Positions 16,201 to 24,425 of a stretch of DNA of 42,389 bases are shown piece by piece; the stretch's first letter is position 1; each line of letters starts with the position of its first letter. Made by a program: the position numbers and the translations under genes. The notes under the pieces were generated by a model. That model was not told the origin of the DNA and did no database searches. It worked only from the letters and a program-made list of their open reading frames with translations. The DNA comes from an uncultured Clostridia bacterium (GTDB taxonomy: Bacteria > Bacillota > Clostridia > Oscillospirales > Acutalibacteraceae), in contig CALWCD010000012.1 in NCBI GenBank assembly GCA_944376265.1, forward strand, positions 1-42,389, given 5' to 3'.

Positions 16201-17631
16201 TTACGTTTCGCTCTCTTCCCCGCTCACCGGCAGCTCGAACCAGAAGGTGCTCCCCCGGCCCAGCATGCTTTCCACCCCGTACTGCCCGCCGTGCATGTCC
16301 AGAATGTTCTTCACAATGGACAGCCCCAGGCCGGAGCCCATCTGGGCCCGCTTGTGCTCCTTGTCCACCTTGTAGTACCGCTCCCAGATGTCCTTCAGCT
16401 TTTCCTGGGGGATGCCCTCCCCTGTGTCCGTAACGGAGATGCGCACCTTGTCCCCTTCCACCGTCTGGCTCAGGGTGATGGTCTTGTCCTCCCCGGAATA
16501 GGTGATGGCGTTGTTCACCAGGTTGTACACCACCTGGGAAATCTTCAGCTCGTCGGCGTCTACCCAGACCTCCTCCCCGCAGTGGAAGGAGAATCGGTAG
16601 TCCGCCAGTTTGTCGTACCGGTGCAGAATGGCCCGGATGCTTTCCGTAAGGTTGAACCTGGTCTTTTCCAGGGGCAGCACCCCCGCCTCCAGCTTGGACA
16701 GGTCCAGCAGGTCGTTGACCAGGTTGGTCAGCCGCTCCGCCTCGTCGATGATGATCTGCACGTTCTCCGGAGTGTTCTCCCCAGGCAGGTCCCGCATCAC
16801 TTCCCCGTAACCCTTGATCATGGTCAAAGGGGTGCGCAGGTCGTGGGACACGTTTGCCAGCAGGTCCCGCCGCAGGCCCTCCACCTTGGAGAGCTCCCCG
16901 GCGGCGTAGTTCAGGGTGCTGGCCAGTTCCCGCACCTCCCGGGCGCCCCCCTCTCTAAAGCGGATGGCATAGTCCCCTGTCGCCAGCACCTTGGCGGACT
17001 CGTTGATGGCCGAGAGCGGCCGGGAGATCTTCCGGGCGATAAGCAGGGCCAGCACCACACCCAGCAGGGCCATCACCACCGTGAGGGCGGTCACCTGCAC
17101 CAGCAGGGTCTCCTGGATGGAGTCCACCGGGGTGATCTCACTTTCCAGAAGCACCATCCGGTTGAGCCCCGCGGCCGTCCGGGTGATGGTGACGTAGAGG
17201 ATCACCTCGTCCTGGGTGCCGTCCCGGTTCACAAAGGGGGAGTGGTAGCTGGTAAGCCAGGTGCCGCCCTGGAAGTTCACGTTGTCAAACAGCTCCGCCC
17301 GGCCGGCCCGGGTCATGTTGTTGAGAAAGCTCTCCTTTTGGGAAGAGCGCCAGCCGCAGTCGATCTGGCCGAATTCATCGGTGACCATGATGTTGATCCC
17401 CGTGTTCAGGCACAGCTCCTTTACCTGGTCGTCCAGATCCTGGTCGTCCAGATAGCGTTGGACCATCTCGGAGGTGGCCTTTACCTGGGCCGTTTTCACC
17501 GCCCGGTAGAAGGGGTCCAGCAGGACGATCTGGAACAGCCACAGCAGCGCCCCCACCACCAGGATGAACACCCCGAAGCCCAGGAGAATCTGCCCGCCAA
17601 TGCCCAGGGGCCGCGTTTTCAGCCGCTTCAT
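16201..17631 (-). CDS. HAMP-domain sensor histidine kinase
   Basis: A 476-residue membrane sensor kinase. The first membrane helix is about residues 13-38. An extracytoplasmic sensor region spans about 40-175. The second helix (about 177-199) leads into HAMP (about 199-250). The HisKA box is LANVSHDLRTPL (phospho-acceptor His263). The ATPase domain has the N box (NLVNNAITYS), DTGEGIP and GSGLGLSIVK. It autophosphorylates and passes phosphate to the regulator encoded just upstream, with only two bases between the regulator stop and this ATG. The sensed signal is unknown, and no obvious target operon adjoins it. Confidence 0.95.
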   Translation of the reverse strand: MKRLKTRPLGIGGQILLGFGVFILVVGALLWLFQIVLLDPFYRAVKTAQVKATSEMVQRYLDDQDLDDQVKELCLNTGINIMVTDEFGQIDCGWRSSQKESFLNNMTRAGRAELFDNVNFQGGTWLTSYHSPFVNRDGTQDEVILYVTITRTAAGLNRMVLLESEITPVDSIQETLLVQVTALTVVMALLGVVLALLIARKISRPLSAINESAKVLATGDYAIRFREGGAREVRELASTLNYAAGELSKVEGLRRDLLANVSHDLRTPLTMIKGYGEVMRDLPGENTPENVQIIIDEAERLTNLVNDLLDLSKLEAGVLPLEKTRFNLTESIRAILHRYDKLADYRFSFHCGEEVWVDADELKISQVVYNLVNNAITYSGEDKTITLSQTVEGDKVRISVTDTGEGIPQEKLKDIWERYYKVDKEHKRAQMGSGLGLSIVKNILDMHGGQYGVESMLGRGSTFWFELPVSGEESET

Positions 17632-17633
17632 GG

Positions 17634-18317
17634 TCAGTTCCCCTCAAACCGGTAGCCCACGCCCCGCAGGGTGACAATGAACTTGCTGTAGGGGCCCAGG
17701 CTGCGGCGCAGCAGCTTGATGTGGGTGTCCAGAGTGCGGTCGTCGCCGTAAAAATCGTAGCCCCACACGTTGGTGATCAGCATCTCCCGGGTCAGGGCGA
17801 TGTTCTTGTTCTGGGCCATGTACACCAGCAGGTCGTACTCCTTGGGGGAAAGCTCCGCCCGGACCCCGTCCACCGTGACAATGCGGGCGTCCAGGTCGAT
17901 GGACAGCCCCTGGAAGGTGAGCACGTTTCGCTTGGGCTCCGCCTCCCGGGGCCGCACCCGGTTCATGATGGCGGTGACGCGCATCATCAGCTCCTTGGGG
18001 GAGAAGGGCTTCACCACGTAGTCGTCCACCCCCAGCTCAAAGCCGTGGATGCGGTCGTACTCCTCCCCCCGGGCGGAGAGCATCAGCACCGGGGTGCTGC
18101 AGGTCTTGCGGATCTCCTTCACCGCGGAAAAGCCGTCCAGCTCGGGCATCATCACGTCCATAATGATGATGTCGAAGGCCTCGGGATGGCGGCGGCACAG
18201 CTCCACAGCCTCCATGCCGTTCTGGGCCTCTGTGACCTGGTTCCCCTCAAATTCCGCGTATTTCCGGATCAGCGCCCGGATTTTCTCCTCGTCGTCCACC
18301 ACTAAAATGCGGAACAT
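17634..18317 (-). CDS. OmpR/PhoB-family response regulator
   Basis: A 227-residue regulator. The receiver domain (about 1-115) holds the acidic pair Asp8/Asp9, the phospho-acceptor Asp54 (IIMDVMMPELDG) and the conserved VVKPFSPKEL lysine. The C-terminal winged helix (about 130-225) contains the recognition region DDRTLDTHIKLLRRSLG. It pairs with the downstream kinase in one operon. Target genes cannot be read from the window. Confidence 0.95.
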   Translation of the reverse strand: MFRILVVDDEEKIRALIRKYAEFEGNQVTEAQNGMEAVELCRRHPEAFDIIIMDVMMPELDGFSAVKEIRKTCSTPVLMLSARGEEYDRIHGFELGVDDYVVKPFSPKELMMRVTAIMNRVRPREAEPKRNVLTFQGLSIDLDARIVTVDGVRAELSPKEYDLLVYMAQNKNIALTREMLITNVWGYDFYGDDRTLDTHIKLLRRSLGPYSKFIVTLRGVGYRFEGN

Positions 18318-18442
18318 AGATCCACCCCCGTGTTCGTTCAGTTTCGGCGCCCCGAAGGGCCCGTTGTGTTCAGTGTACCGTCCCTCTGTGAAGCCCCGGT
18401 GAAATTTCCCCGAAATCCCGGCGCTTTTCCGCCTTTTTGCTT

Positions 18443-18471
18443 AGTATATCCCAGGCCCAGGTTTTTTTCAA
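18443..18471 (-). promoter_or_regulatory. Promoter of the two-component operon
   Basis: Minus-strand TTGAAA (18466-18471), a 17-base spacer and TATACT (18443-18448). It diverges from the cytidylate-kinase promoter 20 bases away. Confidence 0.75.
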
Positions 18472-18490
18472 GCGGGCCTCCTATTTGCGG

Positions 18491-18519
18491 TTGACTTTTT
18501 GGAAAAAAGAGGGTATGAT
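18491..18519 (+). promoter_or_regulatory. Promoter of the cytidylate-kinase-like gene
   Basis: TTGACT (18491-18496), a 17-base spacer and TATGAT (18514-18519), followed by an AT-rich leader. Confidence 0.8.
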
Positions 18520-18595
18520 AATTCTAGGGATATTATCTATAATTATTATAACTACTTCCAGAAATATTGGGTTGTTTCTATAAGGAGGAATTGTT

Positions 18596-19213
18596 ATGCT
18601 GCCTGTCATCACCATCGCACGTCAATACGGAAGCGGAGGCCACGAAGTGGGGGAAAAGCTGGCCCAGAAACTGAACCTGCCCTTCTATGACAAGGCCCTC
18701 ATTGCCATGGCCGCGAAAAAGAGCGGCATCTCCGAGGAAGTGTTCGTGGATGCCGACGAAAAAGCCGCCAGCAGCCTGTTGTACTCCATGGTGATGGGCA
18801 GCTATGCCTTCGGCGCTCGTGTGCCCAGCATCAACGAGATGCCCATCAACGACAAGCTGTTCATCATCCAGTCGGACATCATCAAGAAGGCGGCGGCGGA
18901 AGGCCCCTGCGTCATTATCGGCCGGTGCGCCGACTACATCCTGCGGGAACATGAAAACTGCCTGAACGTGTTCATCCACGCGGACAAGGCCGCCCGTGTC
19001 AAGCGCATTGTGGCTCTGGGCCACTGTGACGAGAAGAAGGCCCCGGACTTTGTCACCAAAAAGGACAAACAGCGGGCCAACTACTACAACTTCTACTCCA
19101 ACAACCGCTGGGACGACCTGCTCAACTACGACCTGACCATTGACACCTCCCGGTTCTCCGTGGACCTGGCGGTGGAAATGCTCATCGACGCAGCCAAGAT
19201 GCTGGACAAATAA
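18596..19213 (+). CDS. Cytidylate kinase-like family protein
   Basis: A 205-residue P-loop protein of the cytidylate-kinase-like family (Cytidylate_kin2). The N-terminal loop ITIARQYGSGGHEVGEKLA is the variant nucleotide-binding motif typical of this group. CVIIGRCADYIL and the Arg/Lys-rich lid segment TKKDKQRANYY follow the nucleoside monophosphate kinase plan. Members are common in Clostridia, often beside true CMP kinases or standing alone, and their substrate is usually not established. The ATG follows AAGGAGG. It is monocistronic, with a strong terminator. Confidence 0.88.
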   Translation: MLPVITIARQYGSGGHEVGEKLAQKLNLPFYDKALIAMAAKKSGISEEVFVDADEKAASSLLYSMVMGSYAFGARVPSINEMPINDKLFIIQSDIIKKAAAEGPCVIIGRCADYILREHENCLNVFIHADKAARVKRIVALGHCDEKKAPDFVTKKDKQRANYYNFYSNNRWDDLLNYDLTIDTSRFSVDLAVEMLIDAAKMLDK

Positions 19214-19255
19214 CCTCTGGGTACAACGCACAAGCGACCCCCTATATTCCCTGAA

Positions 19256-19301
19256 CCGGGAGGGGGAGGGCACACAAGCCCTCCCCCTCCCGGCTTTTTC
19301 T
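19256..19301 (+). terminator. Strong intrinsic terminator
   Basis: A perfect 16-base-pair stem, CCGGGAGGGGGAGGGC with GCCCTCCCCCTCCCGG, has an ACACAA loop and is followed by TTTTTCTTT. Confidence 0.95.
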
Positions 19302-19329
19302 TTCCAAATGGAGCAAACCGTGGTATAAT
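19301..19329 (+). promoter_or_regulatory. Promoter of the ApbE-NusG II-Gx operon
   Basis: TTTCCA (19301-19306), a 17-base spacer and an extended -10 TGGTATAAT (ending 19329). Confidence 0.7.
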
Positions 19330-19395
19330 GGCTGGACAGAACGTTCCGGCGGACCCTGCGCAGCCGCCGTTTTCCCCAGACTAAAGGAGCTTTCT

Positions 19396-20457
19396 ATGAA
19401 ACATTTCCTGGACCGAATTTCCGAAAAGACCGCCCGCATCCTGGCCCTGTGCTTTTTGGCCGGGGGGATTTTGCTGCTGGCCGCCGCCCTGTGGATCAAC
19501 TTTGGGGGACTGGGCAGCAGCACCACCCTGACCACCTACGCCATGGGCTCCTACGTCCAGCAGACCGTCTACGGCAAAGGCCGGGAAGAGGCTGCCAAGC
19601 AGGCCTCCTCCGCGGTGACGGAGCTGGAAAACCTGATCTCCTGGCGGGTTGAGGACAGCGACGTGCAGCGGCTGAACCAGGCGGCGGGCACGGAGTTTCT
19701 GGAGATCGACCAGCGGACCTGGAACGTGCTCTCCACCGCCTTGCAGGTGTGCCAGGCCAGCGGCGGCGCCTTCGACGTGACCATTGCCCCCATCAGCTGG
19801 CTGTGGGATTTCGACCAGGACCCCCACCTTCCCTCCGGTGACCTGATCCAGTCCCTGCTGCCTGCGGTGGACTACGAAAACGTCTCTCTGCTGGAGGACG
19901 GCACCGCCGCCCTTCAGACCCACGACACCGCCATGGATCTGGGAGCGGTGGGAAAGGGCGCCGCCTGCGACGCCGCCGTGGAGGTCTACCAGGAGCTGGG
20001 GGTGGACCAGGCCGTGGTGTCCGTGGGGGGCAGCGTGGGAGTCTGGGGGGAAAAGTCCTCCGGCTCCCCCTGGCGCATTGCCCTGCGGGACCCGGACTCC
20101 CAGGGCTCTCTGGGCGAGCTGGACATTTTAACCGGGTTTCTCTCCACCTCCGGCAGCTACGAAAAGCAGTTCACCCAGGACGGGGTCACCTACCACCACA
20201 TTCTGGACCCGGACACCGGCTATCCGGCGGAAAGCGGCCTTGTCTCCGTGACGGTGTGGAGCGGCAGCGGGGTGCTCAGCGACGCCCTGTCCACCGCCTG
20301 CTTTGTGCTGGGCATGGAGGACAGCCTGCCCCTTCTGGAGCAATTTGACAGCGGGGCGGTGTTCATCACCCAGGACCATGAGATCTACGTGACGGAAAAC
20401 CTGGCGGACGGCTTCACCCTGGACTCGGACCAGTACACTCTGGCCGGGACCCTGTGA
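19396..20457 (+). CDS. apbE: FAD:protein FMN transferase (ApbE family)
   Basis: A 353-residue ApbE/Ftp-type flavin transferase, which attaches FMN covalently to a Ser/Thr of exported or membrane flavoproteins using FAD and Mg2+. Residues about 14-37 form a membrane anchor, so the enzyme acts outside the membrane. Family motifs are YAMGSYVQQTVYG, GGAFDVTIAP, DLGAVGKGAACD, HHILDPDTGYPAE and the C-terminal DALSTACFVLG. It leads an operon with a NusG-II protein (7 bases on) and a Gx transporter, a grouping seen in Rnf- and electron-transfer-linked loci. No FMN-binding target protein is in the window. Confidence 0.93.
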   Translation: MKHFLDRISEKTARILALCFLAGGILLLAAALWINFGGLGSSTTLTTYAMGSYVQQTVYGKGREEAAKQASSAVTELENLISWRVEDSDVQRLNQAAGTEFLEIDQRTWNVLSTALQVCQASGGAFDVTIAPISWLWDFDQDPHLPSGDLIQSLLPAVDYENVSLLEDGTAALQTHDTAMDLGAVGKGAACDAAVEVYQELGVDQAVVSVGGSVGVWGEKSSGSPWRIALRDPDSQGSLGELDILTGFLSTSGSYEKQFTQDGVTYHHILDPDTGYPAESGLVSVTVWSGSGVLSDALSTACFVLGMEDSLPLLEQFDSGAVFITQDHEIYVTENLADGFTLDSDQYTLAGTL

Positions 20458-20464
20458 GGCGCCT

Positions 20465-20851
20465 ATGGAGGAAAAACGCTTTCTCTCCCCCCTGGGCCTG
20501 GTGTTCTGCGGGCTGCTGGTGCTGGCGGCGGGAGTGCTGTATCTGGGGCTGTCCCTGGCTCCCCAAGGGACAAGGGCCATTGTGGAAAAAAGCGGGGTAG
20601 TGGTGCTGGAACGGGATTTGTCCCAGCTGACAGAGCCGGAAACCTTCACCCTGGAAGGGGAGCAGAACATCCAGGTGACGGTGGAGCTCTCCCCCCAAGG
20701 GGCGGCGGTGGTGGCCTCCGGCTGTCCGGACCAGGTGTGCGTGCGAACCGGGACTTTGACCAAAGCCGGAGAGACTGCCGTGTGTCTCCCCGCCAGGGTT
20801 ACCCTGCGGCTGGAGGGCGGCGGGGACTCTGTGGACGCCACGGTGTACTGA
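20465..20851 (+). CDS. NusG domain II-containing membrane-anchored protein
   Basis: A 128-residue protein with one N-terminal membrane helix (about 8-34), then a small extracytoplasmic NusG domain II-like beta domain. The conserved SGCPDQVCVRTGTL ... GETAVCLPARV segment carries three cysteines in the family's usual places. Its function is not established. It is regularly found next to ApbE and Gx-transporter genes, and in Listeria-type flavin-based electron-transfer loci the EetA protein is, as I recall, of this kind. The start codon has only a weak GAGG ahead, so translation is probably coupled to apbE. Confidence 0.85.
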   Translation: MEEKRFLSPLGLVFCGLLVLAAGVLYLGLSLAPQGTRAIVEKSGVVVLERDLSQLTEPETFTLEGEQNIQVTVELSPQGAAVVASGCPDQVCVRTGTLTKAGETAVCLPARVTLRLEGGGDSVDATVY

Positions 20852-20866
20852 GGAAAGGAGGTCCCC

Positions 20867-21373
20867 ATGAAACGAGCATCCGGCCGGGTGGCCTTTACCG
20901 GGCTGCTGGCTGCCCTGGCCCTGGCCCTCTCCTTTTTGGAGGGGCTTCTGCCCCCCCTGCCCATGATGCCCCCCGGGGCCAAACTGGGGCTTTCCAACAT
21001 TGCCGTCATGTACGCCGCGGGAAGCCTGGGCCTGCCCACCGCCCTGTTTCTGTCGGTGTTCAAAGGGCTTTTCGCCCTGATGACCCGGGGCGCCATGGCG
21101 GGGATTATGAGCCTGTCCGGCGGACTGTGCAGCACGGTGGTCCTGTGGCCGCTGCTGAACAAGACAAAGGCATCCCTGGGAGTGGTGGGAGTCTGCGGGG
21201 CACTGGCCCACAACGCCGCCCAGCTGGGCGCGGCCTATGTCCTCACCAGCACCAGCGTGCTGTTCTACGTGCCCTTCCTGCTGGTGTTCGGGGTCCTGAC
21301 GGGCCTGGTCACCGGCCTGGTGCTGAAGGTGACTCTGCCCCCTCTGGAGCGGCTGAAACGCTTTTTGGGATAG
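20867..21373 (+). CDS. Gx transporter family protein (HepS component I-like)
   Basis: A 168-residue membrane protein with about five hydrophobic helices and many Gly pairs (GLLPPLPMMPPGAKLGLSNI). It belongs to the Gx-transporter family, also annotated as heptaprenyl diphosphate synthase component I, which resembles ECF-type substrate-binding membrane subunits. The ATG follows AAAGGAGG, 15 bases after the NusG-II gene. A prenyl synthase often follows in related loci but is absent here. EetB of flavin-based electron transfer is of this type. The transported substrate is unknown. Confidence 0.85.
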   Translation: MKRASGRVAFTGLLAALALALSFLEGLLPPLPMMPPGAKLGLSNIAVMYAAGSLGLPTALFLSVFKGLFALMTRGAMAGIMSLSGGLCSTVVLWPLLNKTKASLGVVGVCGALAHNAAQLGAAYVLTSTSVLFYVPFLLVFGVLTGLVTGLVLKVTLPPLERLKRFLG

Positions 21374-21418
21374 AAAAACTCCTCCGTATGAGGTTTCATA
21401 CAGAGGAGTTTCGTTTTC
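21374..21418. terminator. Bidirectional terminator
   Basis: AAACTCCTCCGTATGA and TCATACAGAGGAGTTT pair with one mismatch. T-rich flanks exist on both strands (CGTTTTCTCT on plus, GTTTTTCTA on minus). It serves the convergent Gx-transporter and lipoprotein genes. Confidence 0.85.
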
Positions 21419-21428
21419 TCTTGCTGCG

Positions 21429-22073
21429 TTACTTCACCAGGCAGCCGCCCCATTCCACTGCCGTAAAGCCGTTGCGTTCCGGAGCGGTCAGCTCTTGGGC
21501 AGGGATCTCCACCGGATCTTCCACAGGCTTCCAGGCCATGAACACTCGCAGCAGGGTGTCGGGGGCCGGCGCTATGGACAGCTTCGCCGCTTCCGTGTAG
21601 GCCTCACGCTGGAAGGCGATCAGGTTGTAAGTGCTTTCTTCCATCTGGGGCATCCAGTAGACGATGAACTCGTTGGCCTCCTTCCGGGTGAGGCCCAACT
21701 GGCTGAGAGCGTCCTCCAGGAAGGATGCGGTGTCCTCCCCGGCCACGCAGAAACCCTGGGAGAAGTCGTACTCCACCTGGTCCTGGCCTTCCCAGTAGAG
21801 GTAGTTGTAGGTTTGGCCTTCAGCGTCTGTCAAAGCGCCCTCCGGGCTGGCGGTGACCGTCCAGCCGTCCTGGTAGGCAGGATACGTGCAGGTCAGCTCC
21901 CCGGCATAATCCAGCTTCACGGTGACTTGGGTCTCCTCCTCCGGGTAGAGGTAGATCACAGGCTTTGCGGCAGTTTCGTACTCTTCTTGGGACCCTTGGC
22001 AGGCGGCAAGTCCGTAGACGCACGCCAGCGCCAGCAGAAGCGCCAAAACTCGGTTTCGGTTCTCTTTTCTCAT
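21429..22073 (-). CDS. Lipoprotein of the uncharacterised KPVIYLYP/YLYWEG family
   Basis: A 214-residue lipoprotein precursor. The signal peptide ends in lipobox LAAC at about residue 25, so the mature protein should sit on the outer face of the membrane. The mature part has a recurring pattern I recognise from uncharacterised proteins: AAKPVIYLYPEEETQVTV, then TYPAYQDGWTVTASPEG and NYLYWEGQD, with a second half containing EFIVYWMPQMEE. No catalytic motif is evident. The ATG at 22073 follows AAAGGAGGT at good spacing; longer frames upstream lack a signal peptide. It appears monocistronic. Confidence 0.8.
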   Translation of the reverse strand: MRKENRNRVLALLLALACVYGLAACQGSQEEYETAAKPVIYLYPEEETQVTVKLDYAGELTCTYPAYQDGWTVTASPEGALTDAEGQTYNYLYWEGQDQVEYDFSQGFCVAGEDTASFLEDALSQLGLTRKEANEFIVYWMPQMEESTYNLIAFQREAYTEAAKLSIAPAPDTLLRVFMAWKPVEDPVEIPAQELTAPERNGFTAVEWGGCLVK

Positions 22074-22193
22074 CTGCCATACCTCCTTTTTCAAAATGCC
22101 TTTTCCACAACTTCCTTCCTCAGGGTGGAAACATTCCCCCTGTACCCTCATTGTACCACTCCCGAGCCTGGAACACAATGTCTCTCCCGCTCT

Positions 22194-22676
22194 TTAGGTG
22201 TCCAGCTCCCCGCAGTACAGGGTGCGGGTTTGGGCGTCGTACACGGCGGCGGTGAAGTTGTAGGACCCCCGGCCCCGGACGTCCGTCTCCGGGCTGTGGG
22301 TCTGGTCGTCCCAGAAAAACCAGCACCCTTCCTCCACCCGGGGCAGCAGGGCTTTCCCGTCCTTGCCGGTGAGATAGGGCCCTGCCAATTCCCGCCCGTA
22401 AAGCAGGACTTCCCCGTCCTCCTTGACCGGCAGGGCATGCCACCCCTCCCCGGTCTGGGCGGTCTGTTCCAAGGCGGCGGCGTCTGTTGGGGAAAGCTCC
22501 ACCTTCCAGTACTGGGTGCCGTCCCCCATCCAGCCGTGTTCGTCCCAGTATTCCGAAAGGGTGGAGTCCGTCAATGTCACCCCCAGGGTGCCAGGGAGGG
22601 AATCCCGGCTCCCCACGCAGCCCGCGCAGAGAAGGGCCAGGGCCCCTGCCAAAAAAACAGTGAAAAAGCGTTTCAT
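22194..22676 (-). CDS. Small putative lipoprotein
   Basis: A 160-residue protein with a typical lipoprotein signal, MKRFFTVFLAGALALLCAGC (lipobox CAGC, Cys20). The mature domain has many Trp and Gly residues (SEYWDEHGWMGDGTQYWKV, EEGCWFFWDDQ) and ends at a cysteine-containing strand. I do not recognise the family. It lies 120 bases upstream of the other lipoprotein gene on the same strand, but no clear operon signal joins them. Confidence 0.78.
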   Translation of the reverse strand: MKRFFTVFLAGALALLCAGCVGSRDSLPGTLGVTLTDSTLSEYWDEHGWMGDGTQYWKVELSPTDAAALEQTAQTGEGWHALPVKEDGEVLLYGRELAGPYLTGKDGKALLPRVEEGCWFFWDDQTHSPETDVRGRGSYNFTAAVYDAQTRTLYCGELDT

Positions 22677-22757
22677 GCAATCATCTCCTTTTGCCGCCAG
22701 TATACACCCCTTTCCCCCGGGAGCGCAACGACCGGACTTTTTGAAAGGGAATACCCG

Positions 22758-22786
22758 TTGACAATCTGCTCAATGTTATCTATAAT
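22758..22786 (+). promoter_or_regulatory. Perfect consensus promoter upstream of the first CNNM/CorC gene
   Basis: TTGACA (22758-22763), a 17-base spacer and TATAAT (22781-22786). This implies strong transcription of a leader of about 225 bases. Confidence 0.92.
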
Positions 22787-22824
22787 GAAGTCACTACTAA
22801 CCACAAAGAGAGGTCACATCCATC

Positions 22825-22965
22825 ATGGACGACGGTGACAGTCACCCTGCCAGCGCCACTGTAAACACAATAACCCATTCGGATAGAAAGCATAACTTGC
22901 CGCGGTTTTTCCCGGCAGGCTGTGTTTTTTTGTGTTTTCGGAGCCGGTTCCACCCGCGGAAGTAG
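22825..22965 (+). CDS. Putative leader peptide ORF with acidic N-terminus (46 codons)
   Basis: ATG follows GAGAGG by 11 bases and opens a 46-codon frame beginning MDDGDSHPASATVN, ending RSRFHPRK then TAG. Three of the first five residues are Asp. The frame runs straight through the intrinsic terminator at 22891-22931. A comparable ORF (25771-25884, minus) precedes the second CNNM/CorC gene. The two share an MD start, acidic residues and an H-[SN]-x(0-1)-[DN]-R-[KN]-x-[NK]-L block (THSDRKHNL here, CHNANRNVKL there). I infer a regulatory leader peptide whose translation decides terminator folding. The codons past the terminator are probably irrelevant. Confidence 0.5.
   Translation: MDDGDSHPASATVNTITHSDRKHNLPRFFPAGCVFLCFRSRFHPRK
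22891..22931 (+). terminator. Leader attenuator upstream of the first CNNM/CorC gene
   Basis: CATAACTTGCCGCGG pairs with CCCGGCAGGCTGTG around a TTTTT loop, with one bulge and one mismatch, and is followed at once by seven T (22925-22931). It lies about 90 bases before the gene start and inside the leader ORF, so most transcripts should end here unless something prevents folding. Confidence 0.82.
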
Positions 22966-23018
22966 GGCCGCTTGGTTTCTCATTCATTTCCCATCACCAC
23001 TAAAGGAGTGCGCTCATT

Positions 23019-24344
23019 TTGGAAATTTTACTGCAAGTTGTGTTAATTCTCATCAACGCCTTTTTCGCCGCCACAGAGCTGGCGGTGGTGTCCCTGAACA
23101 GCACCAAGCTGCGCAAGCTGGAGGAGGACGGCAACAAGACCGCCTCCAAGCTTTTAAAAATGGTGGAGGAGCCCTCCGCCTTTCTGTCCACCATCCAGGT
23201 GGCCATCACCCTGGCGGGGTATTTGGGCAGCGCCTTCGCCGCGGAAAACTTCTCCGGGAACCTGTCCAACTGGCTCTACTACACCCTGGGCTTCCAGGCA
23301 CTTTCCCTCAAGGCCCTGAACACCGTTTCCATCATCATCATCACCATCATTCTCTCCTACTTCACCCTGGTGTTCGGCGAGCTGGTGCCCAAGCGCATTG
23401 CCATGCAGAAGCCCTATGAGGTGGCAAAGCTGGCCTGCGGGGTCATCCGGGGGATGGCCTTTGTCCTGCGGCCGGTAATCTGGCTGCTGAGTGTTTCCGT
23501 CAACGCTGTGCTGCGGCTGCTGCGGCTGAAGGTGGAGGCGGAAGAGGAGAGCGTCACCGAGGACGAGATCCGCATGATGGTGGACCTGGGAGGCCAGCGG
23601 GGCACCATTGACGAGGACGAACAGGAATGGATTCAAAACGTGTTCGACTTTGGGGACATCTCCGTGCGGGAGGCCATGACTCCCCGCAACGACATGGACG
23701 CTCTGCCCGATGACGCCGACGACCAGGAGATCCTGGAAATGATCCGGGAGTGCGGCCGCAGCCGGATGCCGGTGTACCAGGAGAACATCGACACCATTGT
23801 GGGCATTCTGAACGCCCGGGACTTTCTGCTGGACCGGAACTCCGGGAAAAACACTCCCCTGAAGAAGCTGCTGCGCCCCGCCTACTTTGCCCCGGAGACC
23901 ATTAAGGCCGACAACCTGTTCAAGGAGATGCAGAAGGAAAAGGTCCACATTGCCATTGTGGTGGACGAATACGGCGGCACCGAGGGCATCATCACCATGG
24001 AGGACCTGCTGGAGGAGATCGTGGGCAACATCTACGACGAGTTCGACCAGCCGGAGCAGCCGGAAATTGTCCCTCTGGGGGAAAACCAGTGGCGGGTGTC
24101 CGGCGCCACGCCTCTCAGCAGCCTGGTGGATGACCTGGACCTGCCTCTGCCGGAAAGCGACGACTACGACACCTTGGGAGGCATGATCGTCACCCGCCTG
24201 AGCAGCATCCCCAAGGACGGGGAGGAGCTGGACCTGGAGGTCAACGGCGTGGCCCTCCACGTGGAGCGCATTCGGGACCACCGCATCGAGAGCGTGGTGG
24301 TCCGGCTGCTGGTGCCCAAGGGGAAGAAACAGCGGGTCTCCTAA
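23019..24344 (+). CDS. CNNM/CorC-type (HlyC/CorC, 'hemolysin') metal transport protein
   Basis: A 441-residue membrane protein. The CNNM (DUF21) transmembrane domain (about 1-180) has three to four helices and the [15 protein letters not shown] signature. Two CBS domains (about 205-330) follow, with [20 protein letters not shown] and [21 protein letters not shown] CorC_HlyC domain ends the protein (about 345-435). Relatives export Mg2+ or sometimes Co2+. The old 'hemolysin' label is not supported by mechanism. The start is TTG at 23019, 11 bases after AAAGGAG. A non-ATG start plus an attenuated leader implies tight dosage control. A convergent paralogue follows. Confidence 0.92.
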   Translation: MEILLQVVLILINAFFAATELAVVSLNSTKLRKLEEDGNKTASKLLKMVEEPSAFLSTIQVAITLAGYLGSAFAAENFSGNLSNWLYYTLGFQALSLKALNTVSIIIITIILSYFTLVFGELVPKRIAMQKPYEVAKLACGVIRGMAFVLRPVIWLLSVSVNAVLRLLRLKVEAEEESVTEDEIRMMVDLGGQRGTIDEDEQEWIQNVFDFGDISVREAMTPRNDMDALPDDADDQEILEMIRECGRSRMPVYQENIDTIVGILNARDFLLDRNSGKNTPLKKLLRPAYFAPETIKADNLFKEMQKEKVHIAIVVDEYGGTEGIITMEDLLEEIVGNIYDEFDQPEQPEIVPLGENQWRVSGATPLSSLVDDLDLPLPESDDYDTLGGMIVTRLSSIPKDGEELDLEVNGVALHVERIRDHRIESVVVRLLVPKGKKQRVS

Positions 24345-24362
24345 AAAGCCTGACACAGCAGA

Positions 24363-24395
24363 GGAGCTGCCGTTTTTCCCGGCAGCTCCTTTTTT
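24363..24395 (+). terminator. Intrinsic terminator of the first CNNM/CorC gene
   Basis: GGAGCTGCCG and CGGCAGCTCC form a 10-base-pair stem followed by TTTTTT. Confidence 0.93.
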
Positions 24396-24425
24396 GTGCC
24401 TCTTCCAGGCGCCAGGGGTGGGTGT

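Noticed and set aside
22790-22935. A known metal riboswitch (yybP-ykoY, M-box or NiCo) before the first CNNM/CorC gene
   Set aside because: I could not find the conserved cores of these classes as I know them in either leader. A new aptamer class remains possible and is the main rival to the leader-peptide idea.
22681-22960. Small protein-coding gene (46 codons) with an enzymatic or toxin role
   Set aside because: The frame runs through an intrinsic terminator, and its tail past the stem is low-complexity and not shared with the second leader, so a regulatory leader role is more plausible.
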